Shown piece after piece: positions 34,001-45,009 of a DNA stretch of 64,000 nucleotides. Position 1 is the first letter of the stretch; each line of letters starts with the position of its first letter. The notes beneath the pieces were generated by a model that was not told the DNA's origin, ran no database searches, and saw only the letters and a program-made list of their open reading frames with translations. The stretch lies in assembly GCA_002778195.1 (NCBI GenBank), contig PCDI01000001.1, positions 310,001 through 374,000 of the forward strand. Reading direction: 5' to 3'. The position numbers were made by a program, and so were the translations under genes. The DNA comes from Raffaelea ambrosiae (taxonomy: Eukaryota; Ascomycota; Sordariomycetes; Ophiostomatales; Ophiostomataceae).

Positions 34001-35512
34001 GCGGAAGCCCTTCTGGATGCGGCCCATGGTGCCCTTGTTCTCGTACTCGAGGAACTTGTGGATCATGCGGTCCAGCTCGGTGAAGTCAGACTGGGTGGTG
34101 CGGAACTTGCGCTCCAGCTCAATGACCATGTCCGAGGGGAAGCGGCGGCCCATGGTGGCCGAGTCGCCCAGGCCCGCCTCGATGGAGAAGAGGATGCGGC
34201 AGATGTCCAGGAACTCGCGCGTGAGCTGCTCGAAGCCCTCGGGGTGCGACTTGACCGTGCTCAGGTACTCGAGCATGTGCACGGAGATCTTGTTGCCCAG
34301 CAGCGTCACGCGCGTGCACGCCTCGAGGGCGGCCGACTCCTTGGTCTTGGCCATGTCGTCGTCGTCGTCGTAGTCGTAGTTTTGGTTGTTCCAGTCCTTT
34401 CGGTCCTTTCCGGGGGTGCTGTATCCTTCGGCAGTCGTGTACGTGTCGGAGGTGTGGGCCGAAGACGCGGCAGACGCAGCGGTGGCAGCAGCAGTCCCTG
34501 AAGCTGGCGCTCGACGACGAGAAGCTGCGGGAGGATACGACGGCTGGTAGGAGGCGGTGGTTGCTGGTCCGCCGAGCAGAAGAAGCTTGGGCACAGCTAT
34601 AGGTCCGGACAACAAAGACAAGAACAGGGAAAGGGGGAGACCTCTCTTCTTCTTCCTTTCACGCGCCAGCTTCGTACACGGAGGGGGGAGGGAGGAAGGG
34701 CGGGGGCAGAACGGGATTACACGATCGTTCTTATATAGGAAGGGGAGGTGGGATTGAGGGGTGTGGAGGGGGGGGGGNNNNNNNNNNNNNNNNNNNNNNN
34801 NNNNNNNNNNNNNNNNNNNNNNNNNNNNNNNNNNNNNNNNNNNNNNNNNNNNNNNNNNNNNNNNNNNNNNNNNNNNNNNNNNNNNNNNNNNNNNNNNNNN
34901 NNNNNNNNNNNNNNNNNNNNNNNNNNNNNNNNNNNNNNNNNNNNNNNNNNNNNNNNNNNNNNNNNNNNNNNNNNNNNNNNNNNNNNNNNNNNNNNNNNNN
35001 NNNNNNNNNNNNNNNNNNNNNNNNNNNNNNNNNNNNNNNNNNNNNNNNNNNNNNNNNNNNNNNNNNNNNNNNNNNNNNNNNNNNNNNNNNNNNNNNNNNN
35101 NNNNNNNNNNNNNNNNNNNNNNNNNNNNNNNNNNNNNNNNNNNNNNNNNNNNNNNNNNNNNNNNNNNNNNNNNNNNNNNNNNNNNNNNNNNNNNNNNNNN
35201 NNNNNNNNNNNNNNNNNNNNNNNNNNNNNNNNNNNNNNNNNNNNNNNNNNNNNNNNNNNNNNNNNNNNNNNNNNNNNNNNNNNNNNNNNNNNNNNNNNNN
35301 NNNNNNNNNNNNNNNNNNNNNNNNNNNNNNNNNNNNNNNNNNNNNNNNNNNNNNNNNNNNNNNNNNNNNNNNNNNNNNNNNNNNNNNNNNNNNNNNNNNN
35401 NNGCGGAAGAACCACTACCATACATAGCACGGTGTATGGGAGATACGAGACTTGACGAGGCGTCCGAGGCGTCGACGGACCAGGTGGGCTGGCCGGACGG
35501 GGGGGGGGGCAT
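31022..35512 (-). CDS. Large ankyrin-repeat protein with fungal STAND-like N-terminal domain (gap in 5' part)
   Basis: The secure part is 34596-31022. An in-frame ATG at 34354 would give 1,110 aa, but coding-like sequence (SDTYTTAEGYSTPGKDRKDW) continues upstream to a pyrimidine-plus-TATAG acceptor ending at 34597. Beyond the N-gap, 35512-35403 encodes a plausible first exon (MPPPPSGQPTWSVDASDAS). From ATG 34354, residues about 10-170 are a helical domain like the N-terminal domain of fungal STAND/NLR-type proteins (LTREFLDICRILFSIEAG). Asn/Ser-rich low-complexity follows (about 185-245). Fourteen or more ankyrin repeats then run from about 520 to the end (LLLVFGADPNKPDHEGVTPL, LLLAYGADPNAKDGHGTSPL). 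No NACHT/NB-ARC P-loop is visible, so this is not a complete NLR. It is probably a protein-interaction scaffold. Confidence 0.85.
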   Translation of the reverse strand: MPPPPSGQPTWSVDASDASSSLVSPIHRAMYGSGSSXXXXXXXXXXXXXXXXXXXXXXXXXXXXXXXXXXXXXXXXXXXXXXXXXXXXXXXXXXXXXXXXXXXXXXXXXXXXXXXXXXXXXXXXXXXXXXXXXXXXXXXXXXXXXXXXXXXXXXXXXXXXXXXXXXXXXXXXXXXXXXXXXXXXXXXXXXXXXXXXXXXXXXXXXXXXXXXXXXXXXXXXXXXXXXXXXXXXXXXXXXXXXXXXXPPPLHTPQSHLPFLYKNDRVIPFCPRPSSLPPPCTKLARERKKKRGLPLSLFLSLLSGPIAVPKLLLLGGPATTASYQPSYPPAASRRRAPASGTAAATAASAASSAHTSDTYTTAEGYSTPGKDRKDWNNQNYDYDDDDDMAKTKESAALEACTRVTLLGNKISVHMLEYLSTVKSHPEGFEQLTREFLDICRILFSIEAGLGDSATMGRRFPSDMVIELERKFRTTQSDFTELDRMIHKFLEYENKGTMGRIQKGFRRMFPDQDIPRMRESLARSREALRMSALVFQWSLGDARIEDSVGIGYTGLAAALDRIHGGRSVLTRNENQSSSVINNVTNVGGTNSSSNNNSNSNNHNSSAANNNNSNNNASSAPPAPAKAVVNNNIPTVNANGTISRGPKALPPSDSSSSLARSRTVEQQSDNNGITAQQAIKSSMLDVGVNNSNSAVAGNGSAAGSYATRSSSMMHHSHPGSRSAQSPTLAQQQDDMPPMLPTPQFLTERDSGKEINLSDELKLIPELRRRPSTSNDTVASSLRDAAGIIPPRDTITSNHSRSRVTSTLAGSGSLSHVTSHTGVTSAASIVSSGDRERGDHHHRGSGGGAYKAPSLLSDRLEVMSLGGLSNTADSESHAAGLAAPTPIKVVRLKADPYSMPRWTPRNTAGAGASNLKTALLSAVQGSNYTLVEQLLDRGVSPDSGVLHEAILQHDLESMRLLLVFGADPNKPDHEGVTPLLVAVEESFAEGATLLLKYGADPNRDGANPTKDVSESPLVAAFGQGKLGMAQLLMAYGGSPNHRVQRGGHSSDSDSGTDNSTTLLLTSIGRKKPRRLVDLLLAYGADPNAKDGHGTSPLFTAVKCGRADIVNALLDHGADVNLPGPKHVLWPSMSHHACIPILLARGADISKTPGILELACSLNKLETVRALIKAGLDVNSKKDGVYTPLCTAIRDNHVEIFNLLLENGADPNLPASEYPTWKCVTHDRVHLLPPLVKAGADVHKPPGIAEMAVQVGNAEALQWLLEHGGVRPDERNARGHTPLTTALRENRPEMVQLLLDAGADAGARGEDWPLVLAVRHPALLERLLPHVSNPRAVRGVLERAVAAKEIESVKLLLAAGVSVEDKTGGVFSPLTTAIREGLRPMVKFLLDEAGANPNSPGEHLPLVKAIRRGHQDEDGGAEIVSWLLAKGGDINKTYRGWNAAMQVLEDGNIDLLKLLVEEGGAIDLDVADDDGRTVAQMSESRGWPEGAEILLANSVQK
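34778..35402. other. Assembly gap (625 N) near the 5' end of the ankyrin gene
   Basis: The Ns begin directly after a 10-G tract (34768-34777), suggesting the assembly broke at low-complexity DNA. The flanks are not identical to each other. Confidence 0.95.
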
Positions 35513-37441
35513 GGTGGGTAGAGTTAGCAGCGATTTATGGGACAGGGACCACCCGGTCGTTCAGCTGGAGAGAGAGATGAGAAGGATAAAAAGCATGGGT
35601 GGCGATGCATAGTGACTACGGTGTAGAAAGAGAGGAAAAACAGGACGGAAGAGACGGAAAATGGCGATGGGCATCAGCAAAGACAGGTCAGGGCGCGAGA
35701 ACAGCAATTTGGAGATACGAGAAACAACAGCCATGGCATGTCTTCGCACAATACACAGATTGTCTTGCCTCACGAGGGCCGAGTCGAGAGAATCAAAAAA
35801 ACAAGACCAAAAAGACACAATGTGGTGGCGCCTCGGTTGGACCCAGTCCGTCTGGATCCTGGTCCCATCCTTCGGCTCCCCTGGCCCTAGCAGAACACTA
35901 CGGCGCTCGCAGACACACCCCCCTGGCCGATAAAATGGCAGAAACCGAGCGTGCTCTGCGGAATACTATTAAAATAAAATCATAAAAGCCAAAAAGGTTG
36001 GCGTTGGGGCGGGCTTGCACCGTCTGGACCAGGCGTGAGACATGCAGGATGGTGGAGAGTGGAGGGGCACTTTGGAGTGCGTGTACATACTCGTAGTAAC
36101 TATCTTACATGGGAGACTTGGGAGATACACACTACAGATAGTGCAGAGCCTACGAGTGCGGTACCCTCTGGCAGGGCACGGAAACGACAGAAGGGAAAAG
36201 GAACACCGGGACCGTGACAGCCTCCGCCGTCTCCATTGAAAAGAAAAGTGACAAGACGGACATTTGTGGACAGAACGGGCGAGACTAAGACAGGCGAGGC
36301 GAGACCAGGACACGACCAGACAGGCACCCGAGAGAAGGGGGGGGGGGGGAAAACGACACCAACGACAACCTAAAAGACGGGTCCAGGTGAGAGCAGGAAC
36401 TATGGTAATAGTGTGGCTGTTAGTGCAGACCGGTCCACCCAACGGGGGAGCCGGCTAGAAGCTGGGGAGCAGGACTGTCGTGGAAGGAGCGGAGTGAGAA
36501 GAGAGAGAAGAGAGAGAAGAGAGAAGAGCACGACCATCTTCTGTTTCTTTTCTTTTTCCTGGCTGGTCTGACCACTATTTGCTTTTTTGATTTGCTGCTG
36601 TTCAGACGACTGGTGTGGCGACACATCACAGCTGTTGGCAGCAGCAGCAGAAAAGCGACACGGCCCAAAAAAAGAGACGTGTAATATTTTCTTTTATTTT
36701 TCGTCCTTTTTTTACGCTTCCTATTCCTCTGGCGATTTTTTTTCATTCCTTCTGCCAGCTCTGTCAGGTGCTTTTTTATGATTGTCGGGTCTCCTCTCTT
36801 TCCCATCCTTCCTCTCCATCGCTTTCGTGTCGGCGGGTCTTTGTGGCTTCGCGTCTCTGTGGTTTCCTGTTTTCCCGTTTTCGTGCCTACACGTCTCTTC
36901 TTGATCGACCGTCCAAGCCTCACGCAATGCCTTCCTTCCGGCATCGTCCTGTGCTGTTGCATCCCTACCCGTCCATGCTATGCCATTCCCGTGTTTTGCC
37001 TGGCCCAGACGCGCCCTACACTCATGCCACAGTGCACTGTACGCGGCGTTACAGAGGAGATCATCGGCTGGCGGTGGCACCGCAGCAGTGATCGTCCGGG
37101 GGTTAGGGCTGGTCAGATACGAGGGGGAAGGGCCAGAGAAAAGAGATGGGGCGGACCCATCCTGGGAGGAGGAGGAGGAGAAGGGACACGGCACAGACGA
37201 AGACGGGCGCCTGGAGGAAAAGAAAAAAAAAAACTAAAAAAAAACTGGGTCAGAGTCGGATCCCGAATTGGAGCTCTGCGGACACGTCGAGCAGGGGGGG
37301 GGAGGGGGTCATTGAAGGTGGAGGAGGGCAGAAGCCACGTCGAGCCTCCTAGCAGTACAGAGTAGTTACGGTGTAAGAGACAAAGTAACCATGGGCGATC
37401 CGAGGACCTTATTCGCAGCGCTGTAGCAGCTAGCTACTGAC

Positions 37442-37464
37442 TACATACTACTACATAGTATGTA
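37442..37464. repeat. Inverted repeat TACATACTA / TAGTATGTA
   Basis: Nine-base arms with a 5-base loop form a perfect hairpin. It is one of the dispersed palindromic elements of this region. Confidence 0.85.
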
Positions 37465-39154
37465 TGTAGAGCCCAGGCGGCTACTGCAGATGCATTCCGA
37501 GTCTTTGGTTGCATTAGCAGCATGCAAGGTAGCATAGGGAGATGGCGGTCTCACTGTGAGACGGCCGACAGGGACACGATATCTGCATCGGTAAGATACA
37601 ACGCGTATCTTCACAGGCGGCGGTCCTGTGAGACTTCTGCCATGCAGTTCTCGCCACAGTCGGTTGGCTGTTTATTCGCCTGTTCGCTGGTTCGCTGTTC
37701 GCTTGATCGCTTGATCGTTCGTTCGGTTGTTCGTTTCATTTTTTTTTTCTTTTCTTTTTGTTTCCTTTCCTCTGCTCTTGTTTTTTTTTTCGTTCCTTTT
37801 TCTTGCCTTTCTTGCCCTCTTTTCTTTTCTTTTTCCTTGTTTTGTTGTGTTGTCAGGCTGTTCTCCTCCCGACTTGCTTCCTTCTTTTCGTTCTCCCCTT
37901 TCTTTTTTTTTTTCTTCCCTATTTCTTGCCCCCATTCACATCCCCATTCTCATTCTCCTTCTCATTCCATTCTGCTTTCTTTTTCCCGCCTCTCTGTCTC
38001 CTCCGCTCCCACGGATGCGCCCTATTTCGGACAGCTGCCCGTTGCTCATGCATGATCTTGCTGCCCTCCCCTTTTTTGTGCTGCTCCTCACCGTTTCTTG
38101 TCCCCCGTTTTCCGTCTTCCCGTCTCCCGTTCTCTTCTCCTCAGCTTTTTCCACATCTTGTCCAAGTGTTTCACGCTTTTTTTGCAAGCCACTTCCCGCG
38201 CACACCGCGTACACCGCGTGCACCGCGTAGGCCCTAGCTCTGCGAATAGTTTGTCAACTACAGTAGTGCATCGTAGTGTGTCGTAGTGTATCTCGACTAT
38301 TTGTATCGTGCTAGTACTGGTGGATGCACTATGTAAGAAGCAACTACAAAGTAATACCAGTCAAAGCTCAGCGCTGCCCTTGCTTCTCTAGTGCTCCTTA
38401 GAGCACGGGTGGATCGAGATAATACGAGTAGGTGCAAGTCTGTGCTCTTTGGGAGGTGACCTGTGTGTACTCTAGTACTGTGTTTCTACTGGCTGTCCTG
38501 CTGTGTCCTGGCTGGCTCTCCTACAAACTATTATATAGTATCAAAGCAGGTACCGCTCCAGTACATAGCCAATTGCCGTTCACTGACCTGCTCTTAATTT
38601 GCAGCCCGTGCCCCCTTGCGTCGCCCTCGCCGCTGAGATCGACAAACGCGCTGCAAAATGCCATATACACGGCACTCTATCGTCTTCCTCGCCCTTCTGG
38701 TCCATCTCAATTTCCCCCTGTCGGGGTCCAGCCCACTGCCCATTGGAGCTGATCGTCCTCGCCACCCTGTCAGACTAACGAGTTCCTGAGTTTCTGACAT
38801 AGTGCACGTATGACCCACTGCTGTTCTCTGCTTCTCGGATCTGTACTATGTAATATTCCCTTTTTTTTCCTGGTCCTCGTCGTCTTTGCCCTCTTTTCCC
38901 ATTTTCCATCTGCTGTTCCAGTAGTGCACGGCCCCGTGGCACGAACGGTCGACGGCTTGCTGCGTATGTAACTGGAGATTGTCGTTCGGGTTTCCCGTTT
39001 TCGTCCTTATGCACCGCAGTAGACTGTCCGCAAAGTGCTTGCCGCGAGACACACACGCTCACACAAAAGTCTACTTCCGGGGTGCTTCCGCTTGTTCGGG
39101 TTGCCCGTCGTCTACATAGTACGTACGACGGAGCATTGGTGCCTAGTTGCACCC

Positions 39155-39179
39155 AAAATAAAATAAAATAAAATAAAAT
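39155..39179 (+). repeat. (AAAAT)5 microsatellite
   Basis: Five perfect pentanucleotide units. Confidence 0.95.
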
Positions 39180-39220
39180 GCAGCGAACCGAATTACTGGG
39201 ACTTGCGCTTGGCAATTGGT

Positions 39221-39243
39221 AGTACTCGCGACCTGCGAGTACT
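39221..39243. repeat. Inverted repeat AGTACTCGC / GCGAGTACT
   Basis: Nine-base arms around a 5-base loop, directly followed by another AGTACTATGTACT-type palindrome. Confidence 0.85.
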
Positions 39244-40930
39244 GGCTAGTACTATGTACTACTCCAGAACCGTGCTCAGATCAATGCACGGCGTAACTAT
39301 CGCAAGATGTTGTTACATAGTACGTGGAGAGCGATACCGAGATACGCAGCAGAGCAGATGACCGAGGCGACCCACCGATAGTACGTCGTAGTATTTGAAT
39401 ATTTGAATAGCATCTACTACTGTAGAATTTATGCCATCCATAAGAGCTAGTTGTGGCGCTGCCATTTGTCAACCATTGTCAACCAAGAATGTCAATTGGC
39501 CTCTATCGGTATGGCCTCTGTCGGTACGGCCTCACCCAAAAGCAGAGCCAGCCTCTTTTCGCAGGAAACTATCGACCCCTGCTCTGGCAGTCGCTGAAAA
39601 CGTCCTAGTTGACCCAGAAAACCAGGGGAACAAACCAACTGAAAGAGTAAAAAAAAAAAAAGGAGAATATTTGATGATGTGGGTCAGCTAGAGCAGGTCA
39701 TGGGCGAGCTGAGCACGTGGGATTACATTAAAAAGGCATTAGTGCAGACCACGGGCGGCAATACAAAGAGGAAGAATCAGGGCAAGGGAGAGCGGAAAAG
39801 GGGGGGAAGCAATAGAGGAAGACAGGTTGCCGGTCTATTGGATGCCAAGTTGGCAAGCTGGATGATGGCAGCCCCGGATCAAAGAACAGGGGAAAGTATA
39901 GAGTTCCGGGATTGGCAAAAAAACAAAAGCCATTGGAGAAACCAAGAATCCGATCAGCAGGACAAAAGAAAAGAAAAAGGCAAACCATAACGGTGAGGAG
40001 TGAGAATTGCGCAGCTACTATGGTAGATACACTCACTGCAAGCACGAAAAAGGGGGTTTCACGTACATACCATGTACAAAGCAGTACTGCAGAATCCGGT
40101 CCAGAAGGCACAAGCCGAAAGCTGGGTGTGCCTGGCTACGCGGCAACGTGGAGTCCAGAAACAAGACTAGTGACGACTGAACCGGAGGCGCGAGCCCGGC
40201 GGGAAGAGAAACTCGTACTCGTACTTTGCAGAAAGAGGATTTTTAGGCTTTTGTTCTTGTGTTCGGACTGCTCTGTCCGTCAGTCCGGGTTTGGACAGAA
40301 CAGAGAAGTACGAATCGGATCAAGCATACAAAGCAGGAGGGGCATTGGTCCGCAAGCCAATACTACGAGTTAGTTATGTGACTACTACGAGTACTGTAGT
40401 ATGTATGCTGACCCGTCTCAGCCCAAGGCAAGGGGGAATATGAAGGAGTACCTGCAGGACACGACGGAGGACGAATGACGGAGACACTTGGCCATCCATG
40501 GCATCGGTCTTGGCAAGATGAGCCACCTGTGTGAGAACTTGCAGCCAACGTCCACAGCGCAGAGAACCCAGCAGCCGGGCCTTTCTCAAGACGCATGTAC
40601 TATGTATCTTACGAGTATCTTACGGTCCACGGATACTGTAGAGCGTCATCGGATACTCGTTGCAGAATCCTTTCTCCTCTTTCCTCGGTGGAGAAGTTCT
40701 GGGCAGGCCGGCCGTTTCCTTTTTCTCCCTTTTCTCCTGTCTTGTCTCTGCTTGGCTTCTTCTTGGGAGCCCTCGTTTGCATCGTACATAGTAAACCAAC
40801 GCCGCTGTCTATCCACGACGGCGCGCTTCTAGCTTCTTAACCCGTCCGCGGAAGACGTTGTCGGGTTCCGCTATTGGGTTGTTTGGGGCCTGGTCAGTTG
40901 TGTAAAATCTCGGACGTTTCTGCGTGAGCG

Positions 40931-40954
<24 letters not shown>
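40931..40954 (+). repeat. (AC)12 microsatellite
   Basis: Twelve perfect AC units, followed by a G-interrupted continuation. Confidence 0.95.
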
Positions 40955-40961
<7 letters not shown>

Positions 40962-41334
40962 CACCTCGCCCGACATGCACTTTTCGGGTCTTGGCAAGCA
41001 CACATCGCTGAGTAGCCCGGAACTACTATTTACGAGTACAGTGTCATACCCGATAAGCCCAGGACAGAAACTGGCCCATGAGGGTGATCCTCCAAGGCAA
41101 GGCGATCTCCCCGAGCGACAGGCGATGGAACCTGGGAAAGTGGTTCGTTCCTCTTATGTGGAGGATTTTCCTGCCAAACAGACCAAAAGACCAAAAAAGC
41201 CACCAGGGCATGGGGCATAAACAGAAGCGATCATGCCGGCTGTCGATCTAGGAATGGAACAAACAGGTGGACCGTAAATTTTTATTATTATTATTTTTCA
41301 TTTTTAAAAAGAGGAGACTTCTCGGTGGGCTTCC

Positions 41335-41358
41335 TACTACTCGTATGTACGAGTAGTA
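41335..41358. repeat. Inverted repeat TACTACTCGTA / TACGAGTAGTA
   Basis: Eleven-base perfect arms with a 2-base spacer, within a cluster of the same motif. Confidence 0.88.
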
Positions 41359-41831
41359 CGAGTACTCATACTTTACTATGTACAAGTATGCATCGTAGAT
41401 GGAAGTGGGTTGGGTCCCGGGAAGATGAACAGGGAACCGGCAGGGAAGAGGCTGTACTTTTTTGCGGCTGTAGCTCTAATTGTCAATTTCGCCAGATAAT
41501 AAGCTACTAGTTCCTGTCCCCGGCGCGAATGCTACCTTTGCCATCACGAAGACAGGGCCCAAATTCCAGCTTCCATCGATAGCGCCCTTTGTCCCTGCTT
41601 TGAAAGCATTACTCGCAACTTGCGCGGTACCGTTGGTTCGTCCCAGCTGTGCCACGACGGCTTCATACCTCGGGCTATTTCCACTGTCCGATTTATTTGC
41701 GCTCATGGGGCTGAAAAAGGGTTGTTACCTTGTGATGAAACCCAGCGAAGAAAACCAAGGGTCCCTGAGAAGCGGAGAACTCCCATCAAACAGCTCTATC
41801 GTACGAGCGCACGGCAACTACTGTGAGCTAC

Positions 41832-41845
41832 TACTCGTACGAGTA
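41832..41845. repeat. Perfect 14-bp palindrome TACTCGTACGAGTA
   Basis: An uninterrupted palindrome, with further TACTCGTA and ACATACTATG copies within 40 bp. Confidence 0.9.
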
Positions 41846-44613
41846 CATACTATGGTAACTTACTCGTAGCAGGAGGCTGCGAGTATTTACGAGATGTGGT
41901 AGGGCACAGTGCCCAAGCTTCCGGTTGTGACAAGTCACAAAAGTGAGATCACCTCAGAGCTTTCCCACATTGCCGGGTCCTACTCGTACTGTGGGCTGGC
42001 CCTACTACAGTCTACTCCTCCTGTCAACCCGCCCTCTCTTTCGTCATCCCCTTGGTCAGTGCTGTGGGAATCACGGTCTGGGTCCTGTCAGTATGTACTA
42101 TGTAGGTAATAAAGACGCAGAAAAGAGGCAAAGTCAAAGGGCGCCGCTCCAGCGCCGAATAAGCCAAGAGAGACTGGTCCAAAGCTGCAAGTTGCCTGAG
42201 CTATTAAGACGAGACAAAGGCAAAAAGAACAATGACAGGGAACAAGGCATGGCCATTCTGTGCCGCAGTTGTGTGCTTAATTTGCTCCTTCTCTACCAGT
42301 TGGGATGGTCATACAGACCATCGATGGGTTTTTGCGGCTTTGCCGTACTTTGGACAGGGTTGTCCATCCCGTGGACAGTATCATGTCTTTCATGCTTATA
42401 AACAGCTCTCTACAAGATTTGTTTGGGACATAGTGCCCACAGACACTACTATGTACTATGTAGATTGCGTGCCTGGCTGTCCCTTGCGGTCTTTTCTCTG
42501 CCGGTTGTGCCGCCGCAGTGGACCGACTGGTCTCCCCATGCCGAGCCGATTGATCTTCAGATGCATGCGCGTTCTCCAGATGTGATATCAATTCCGCCAT
42601 CTGGTCTTCCTCACAGACAGAAAGGGCAGGCAAACCATGCTCGTTCACACATATACGCGCCTTCCGAACTCAACCCGGAACCTAGCTCGCAACAACATTT
42701 AAAGCGAAGCTACTATGTGCCTTGGCTGGACCTGAAGGCTGCCCAAGCCTTGGATGGCTTTATTACACCGTACGCTAAACGGATATTGAAAATATTGAAC
42801 CGTACCTGGGGGTGCAATTGCCCGTCTCTCTCCTCGTATTAGTCAAAAGAACTGTAGAAGGGAGGAAGTGCCGAGGAAGTGACAAGAAGCGAGGACCAGG
42901 CTCAGATCCACCCAGTCTTTCAGCCCGCTCTTCGTATGTATCTGCAAAACGCAAGCATGGACAAGAGGGTGGCCTAAGAGAACTTGGCAGAAACGCTGCG
43001 CGACCCTCTTTCTCGTGCACACTTCTGCACCTCTCATAGTCTATCTTGTAAGCGCAAAACATCCGATTCTGGGGAATTTGCTTCTAATACTCATAGAGGA
43101 CAATCCTACGTCTCCGTATCAAGTTGGGGGCCGGGTCTGATTTTTCCCCTCCAGGCCATTGCATGTTGGAGTACGTAGTTAGCTCGTCGCAGACAACAAA
43201 AGCAAAAAAAACACTGTGTGCTGTCCCGCTTCCCCCTGCATGGAATATTTTGACATTGTAGTTATCCGTACACCGTACATGTATGCCAGGCTAGCTGCTG
43301 AAAACGTCCTAGAAAAAGTACTCTAAAACAGATGTGTGATGGGAGTGCAGAAGGAAGTCAAAAAGAAAAAAAAAAGTACCCAAATTCCGTGAATATGCAA
43401 GCTCTAGTTTATCCTGTGATGGTGTGGTGATAGATCTCGTGTCTTTGGGGGCCAAGTAGCAGCTGTGCAAACGGGGCAAAGATCGGCAACTCCTGAAAAC
43501 ACCCAACGCACACTGGCACACTGAGACTCAAACACTCACACCCCCCCTTATGATTGGAACGAGAACGGAGTGCCCATTTGTTGGGGCCAATCAAGGGGAA
43601 ACACTGAGACAAAGGGTGGGATTGTCTCTGAAAGACATGCGAAAACCCCAGCAAAATGGGGATGGCATTGTGCAGAAATTGCTAGCGAGGAATCTAGAAC
43701 GTTGATGTTCCGCCCATTGCCACGAGGGGTGAGAAGAAGGGGACCCGTTCTTACAACCGACGTGCTGGCGCTCGCAACGGATGTGTTCAGTGTGAGACGC
43801 GCGTGGCTGCGATCGTCAGGATGTCGAAAAAGCCCCCAGGGCAAGCAAGACAAAAACGTCTAGATTGTTCCGAGAAAAAAAAAAAAAAAAAGGGAAACGG
43901 AAGCAAAACCCACCATCCGCTCTTGACTGGTCCGAGAAGATCGTTCGCCCTATTGCGTACATGTGTACTAATTCATTATGCTTTGCCATTTGTCCTCTTT
44001 GCAGGCATCTGGGGTCAACGAAAACCAAAACGGCTGTTTAGTATTGCATGCCGACATTCGCGAGACTTGCATGGCCGCGAATGAGGAATAGGATAGGATT
44101 GTGCCACGAGGCGGACGGGACAGAAACCTAGTTACAGGCTGCAGCTGCCGGAGAATGCCGACTCAGGTATGATGGCAGACCGGGAAACACGTGAAAATGA
44201 AGGAGGGACGGATGAAACAAACAAAAGCACCAGGCATGTCTTGCATATGAATTCGTAGCTTGTCGAAACCACGTCATGCAGAGCCGGATATCTAGATCTT
44301 CACCGCATGGAAACAGGGCAAGACGAGGTCCAAACTCACGAAAGCAGGACTGTTTAACCAATTGAGGATGCCCAGAGAACGACTCTGCATGTCGTTTTTT
44401 TCTTCGCCGTTGCATTTGGCTCCATTCGGTCTGCAGAAGTTCTTCTGGAAAGAGACAGACTTGGGCGTGGGTGAAGATACGCTTTGACGTGCAAGTTGAC
44501 AAAATGCTTTCCGTCTTGCAAGGGAGGCCTTTTCTGAGACAAGCGTTTGCACACCGAATGCCCGCAAATAGAATCGATTCTATCGTGCTGTGTGACGGGC
44601 CAGCGGCCAGGGG

Positions 44614-45009
44614 TTGCCAGACCGGGATGGGCACAATGTGCCCTGCAATCTGAAGCCGGTACCGCAAACATTCACTCGTGTCTCGAGACGGGACAACAAG
44701 CATTCTCTCGTACACACTGCCAGGGCCATGCCTGGAGGAAGAAATGGATTCCGCCAACATGCCCGCGAGAAACATTTCGTCTTCTGTAACCTTTGCCCAG
44801 GCTCCCTCTCAATGCCACGGTCGCACAGCATCGGACAGCTGCAGCATTCCCCCTTTTGCGTGCTTTGCAGATCTGTCGGCTGGCATAGTTACCGCAACGG
44901 AAAAGGCAAGAAAGGGTACTCATCCAAAGATGCAATGTTCCACAGCTTCAAACAGCAGTATCAAATCAGGAAGGTAGATCAGAAGCAGAATGTGGAACAT
45001 GACAACTGA
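44614..45009 (+). pseudogene. Possible relic of a C2H2 zinc-finger gene
   Basis: A 131-codon open frame contains QTFTRVSRRDNKHSLVH, GFRQHAREKHFVFCNLC and SPFCVLC. These resemble successive fungal C2H2 finger fragments, but the Cys/His spacing is off in each, and no start or splice signals support an intact gene. This is a weak, by-eye resemblance. Confidence 0.2.

Noticed and set aside
44128..44775. 215-codon minus-strand frame
   Set aside because: Cys/His/Phe-rich random-looking translation, overlapping the better zinc-finger-like relic on the plus strand.
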